Origin: DAOTUL01 sp034437435
GTDB taxonomy: Bacteria > Chloroflexota > Anaerolineae > Aggregatilineales > Phototrophicaceae
DNA: 16,207 nucleotides
Assembly (NCBI GenBank): GCA_964417785.1
Contig: CAYQJO010000087.1
Span: 1-16,207 of the forward strand
Direction: 5' to 3'
The position numbers and the translations under genes were made by a program. Below, in pieces: positions 14,098-16,207 of the stretch (positions are counted from its first letter, which is position 1; every line of letters starts with the position of its first letter). Under the pieces are notes generated by a model. The model saw only the letters and a program-made list of their open reading frames with translations. It ran no database searches and had not been told where the DNA came from.

Positions 14098-14940
14098 GTG
14101 CTAAAATTGTGGGGCATTCCGCTGGCTGTGGCAGCAGCCGGTCTGTATTATGGGCGGTTTATCGAGCCGTTCTGGCTTGAAACCACGCGCATACCGCTGC
14201 GGATTGAGGGTTTGCATCCGGACTTCGATGGTTATCGCATCGTGCAAATCTCAGATATTCACATCAACGATTGGATGATGTCGTCTCATATTCACCGAAG
14301 CATCGAGTCCGTGAACCGGCTCTCACCCAATCTGATCGTCTTGACCGGCGATTTTGTCACCCGCAACGTCCCGTTTGACCTCAATTTGTCGATCCGTATC
14401 TTCCGCAAACTGCGGGCAACCGATGGCGTTATCGCCATCCCCGGCAACCACGATCACAAAGAAGACGGTGTGATCCAGACAGTGCGCCAACTCATGCGGG
14501 AGTCGGGCATGGTCGATTTGAGCAACACCCATGTGACACTGTGCCGGGGCGGTGGTCATCTACACATCGCCGGTGTGGACGACGTGAGCCGCCGCCAATC
14601 CCGGCTGGACATGGTACTGGCGCAACTACCCGACCAGGGTCCGGTGATCCTGCTAGCACACGAACCCGATTTTGCCGACATCAGCGCACCGACCGGACGC
14701 TTCGTCGCACAGCTTTCCGGTCACTCACATGGCGGGCAGGTGCGCCTACCGATTATCAAGCGGTTGGTTCTGCCGATTTATGGCCGCCGTTACGTGGCCG
14801 GCCTGTACGATGTAGATGGAATGCAGCTTTATGTCAATCGTGGCCTGGGAATGGTTGGGATGCCCTTTCGCTTCATGGCCCGACCGGAGATCACCGTGTT
14901 CACGCTGCGACCGCGCCGGTCACGGCCAGAACAACTGTAG
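14098..14940 (+). CDS. Membrane-anchored metallophosphoesterase (YaeI/YkuE-like)
   Basis: A 280-residue calcineurin-like phosphoesterase with a dinuclear metal centre. All metal ligand motifs are present: SDIH (Asp53, His55), LTGD (Asp85), GNHDH (Asn117, His118), LAHEPD (His188), and GHSHGGQ (His209, His211). Residues 6-19 are a short hydrophobic N-terminal stretch, probably a membrane anchor, as in YaeI/YkuE-type phosphodiesterases. Relatives act on lipid phosphates or phosphodiesters; the substrate here is unknown. Length is normal. The start is GTG, with AGGAAAGG at 14082-14089 about 8 nt upstream, and lies 5 nt after the thpR stop, so the genes are coupled. Confidence 0.92.
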   Translation: MLKLWGIPLAVAAAGLYYGRFIEPFWLETTRIPLRIEGLHPDFDGYRIVQISDIHINDWMMSSHIHRSIESVNRLSPNLIVLTGDFVTRNVPFDLNLSIRIFRKLRATDGVIAIPGNHDHKEDGVIQTVRQLMRESGMVDLSNTHVTLCRGGGHLHIAGVDDVSRRQSRLDMVLAQLPDQGPVILLAHEPDFADISAPTGRFVAQLSGHSHGGQVRLPIIKRLVLPIYGRRYVAGLYDVDGMQLYVNRGLGMVGMPFRFMARPEITVFTLRPRRSRPEQL

Positions 14941-14966
14941 GAATAACAAATCCAAGAAAGATACAC

Positions 14967-16199
14967 ATGGCAACTGATCCTTATGCCGCGCTGCGTTTTC
15001 GTGATTTTCGCCTGCTGATCGGTGGACGGATGATAGCCCAGATCGGCGAGGCGATGGTCAGCATCGCCGTCGGGTGGGAACTCTACGAACGAACGGGCAG
15101 CGAGTTCGCACTCGGCCTGGTGGGACTGGTGCAGGTGGTGCCGGTGATGCTGCTCTCGCTGCCCGGCGGCTACGTGGCCGACCGTTACAACCGCAAGCAT
15201 GTGACTCTGATCTCACAGCTTGTGCTGATCGCCTGCGCGATGCTGCTGGCGCTGCTGTCGATCACGCAAGGTGCACTGCCGCTGCTCTATCTCACGCTGG
15301 CTGTCATCGGCGCGGCACGGGCGTTTAACAATCCGGCGGAAAGCGCCCTGACACCGCAGATGGTCGAACCGGCCTATTATCAGAACGCTGCAACCTGGAA
15401 TTCCTCGGTGTGGCAGCTTTCGTCCATCATGGGGCCGGCGGTTGGTGGGGCCATCATCGCCATCACCGGCGGCGCATCGGCGGTCTATATAATCAATGCG
15501 CTGGCCGGTTTTGTCCTGGTGATCGCTCTGTTGATGATTCGCAGCCCACAGCGCGGACAGATGGCGAAAACGGAGCCGCCTATGCAGGCATTACGCGGTG
15601 GCATTCGTTTCCTGCGCCACAAGCCGATTATCCTGAGCGCCATCACGCTGGATATGTTTGCGGTGTTGTTCGGTGGTGCGACCTTCCTCCTGCCGGTTTT
15701 TGCCAGCGATATTCTGCATGTGGATGCCACTGGCCTCGGTATTCTGCGCTCGTCTCAGTCCATCGGGGCGTTGACCATGGCGTTGTTTCTGGCACGTCGG
15801 CCACCATTCGCGCATGCGGGGCGGACTCTACTGGCGGCGGTAGCTGGATTCGGTGTGGCGACGATTATCTTCGGGCTATCGACCAGCTTCTGGCTGTCGC
15901 TGGCGATGCTCTTCACCCTGGGTGCGCTGGATAACATCAGCGTGGTCATCCGTCACACCTTGATCTACACTCACACTCCCGAAGATATGCGCGGACGGGT
16001 GAGCGCTGTCAACAGCGTGTTCCTGGGCGCATCCAACGAACTTGGCGGATTTGAATCAGGCGTGGCCGCCGCAATCCTGGGGCCGGTCGGCGCGGTCGTA
16101 TTTGGTGGATTCGGCACACTGACGGTGGTCGCGGCGATAGCCTACAAATCACCGCCGCTGCGCCGTCTGCGTTCACTGGCCGCCGCCGGCGGGGACTGA
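14967..16199 (+). CDS. MFS transporter (EntS-like drug or siderophore exporter family)
   Basis: A 410-residue integral membrane protein of the major facilitator superfamily with about 12 hydrophobic segments. The start MATDPYAALRFRDFRLLIGG and the loop 2-3 motif GGYVADRYNRK are characteristic of the MFS_3 group, which includes enterobactin exporter EntS and many macrolide-efflux-annotated proteins. HTPEDMRGRVSAVNSVFLGASNELGGFESG late in the protein is also typical of this group. The transported compound is unknown. The ATG at 14967 is chosen from homologous N-termini; it is 26 nt after the metallophosphoesterase stop with a weak AAGAAAG upstream. The frame stays open to 14541 but that stretch overlaps the phosphoesterase and has no sensible sequence. 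The stop is 8 nt before the window edge. Confidence 0.93.
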   Translation: MATDPYAALRFRDFRLLIGGRMIAQIGEAMVSIAVGWELYERTGSEFALGLVGLVQVVPVMLLSLPGGYVADRYNRKHVTLISQLVLIACAMLLALLSITQGALPLLYLTLAVIGAARAFNNPAESALTPQMVEPAYYQNAATWNSSVWQLSSIMGPAVGGAIIAITGGASAVYIINALAGFVLVIALLMIRSPQRGQMAKTEPPMQALRGGIRFLRHKPIILSAITLDMFAVLFGGATFLLPVFASDILHVDATGLGILRSSQSIGALTMALFLARRPPFAHAGRTLLAAVAGFGVATIIFGLSTSFWLSLAMLFTLGALDNISVVIRHTLIYTHTPEDMRGRVSAVNSVFLGASNELGGFESGVAAAILGPVGAVVFGGFGTLTVVAAIAYKSPPLRRLRSLAAAGGD

Positions 16200-16207
16200 G
16201 GATTGCC

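Noticed and set aside
14541..14966. N-terminal extension of the MFS transporter frame
   Set aside because: It overlaps the metallophosphoesterase gene, has a Pro/Arg/Thr-rich non-protein-like sequence, and the family N-terminus MATDPYAALRFRDFRLL begins at 14967.
1..16207. tRNA, rRNA, CRISPR, insertion sequence, riboswitch or phage elements
   Set aside because: No cloverleaf-like segment, array of spaced repeats, transposase or terminal inverted repeats was seen by reading. The longest gene-free stretch is 161 nt, upstream of pstS.

Overview
The window is a 16.2-kb piece of a bacterial scaffold. It contains one run of exactly 100 N (8301-8400), so it is a draft or metagenome assembly. The organism is probably an uncultured Chloroflexota (Anaerolineae-like) bacterium. 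That is a judgement from the style of the proteins (fasciclin-domain solute-binding protein, secreted WD40/SH3 protein, GT39-like membrane protein, many GTG/TTG starts), not from a marker gene. No rRNA, tRNA, CRISPR array, insertion sequence or phage module was seen.

Layout. (1) 1-909, + strand: the last 32 codons of an unidentified gene, then a nitrilase-superfamily amidohydrolase. (2) 961-5814, - strand: a phosphate ABC transporter operon in the order pstS-pstC-pstA-pstB, ending against the hydrolase gene at a shared hairpin. Upstream of pstS is a probable Pho box of four 11-bp-phased repeats that overlaps a promoter. (3) 5976-6716, - strand: an atypical NarL-like response regulator. (4) 6806-7897, + strand: a GT4 glycosyltransferase, divergent from the regulator, followed by a small helical protein cut by the assembly gap. 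(5) 8403-10049: a secreted SH3 plus seven-bladed WD40 protein, converging with a Gfo/Idh/MocA oxidoreductase on the - strand (10046-11020). (6) 11163-16199, + strand: a hypothetical protein, an OsmC-like protein, then a tightly packed set (hypothetical protein, truncated GT39-like membrane protein, RNA 2',3'-cyclic phosphodiesterase ThpR, metallophosphoesterase, MFS exporter) that is probably at least partly co-transcribed.

The most interesting part is the phosphate transporter. The binding protein carries an N-terminal fasciclin (FAS1) domain and has no lipobox cysteine. PstC carries an extra beta-rich module in its first external loop, flanked by two copies of an FF-x-T-x-W motif. PstA carries about 160 extra residues at the same place. 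Three of the four subunits therefore have added material on the outer face. In sampled segments pstC-pstA-pstB are clearly more AT-rich than pstS and the other genes. phoU and a phoR/phoB pair are not in the window. The remaining genes are ordinary housekeeping or accessory functions.
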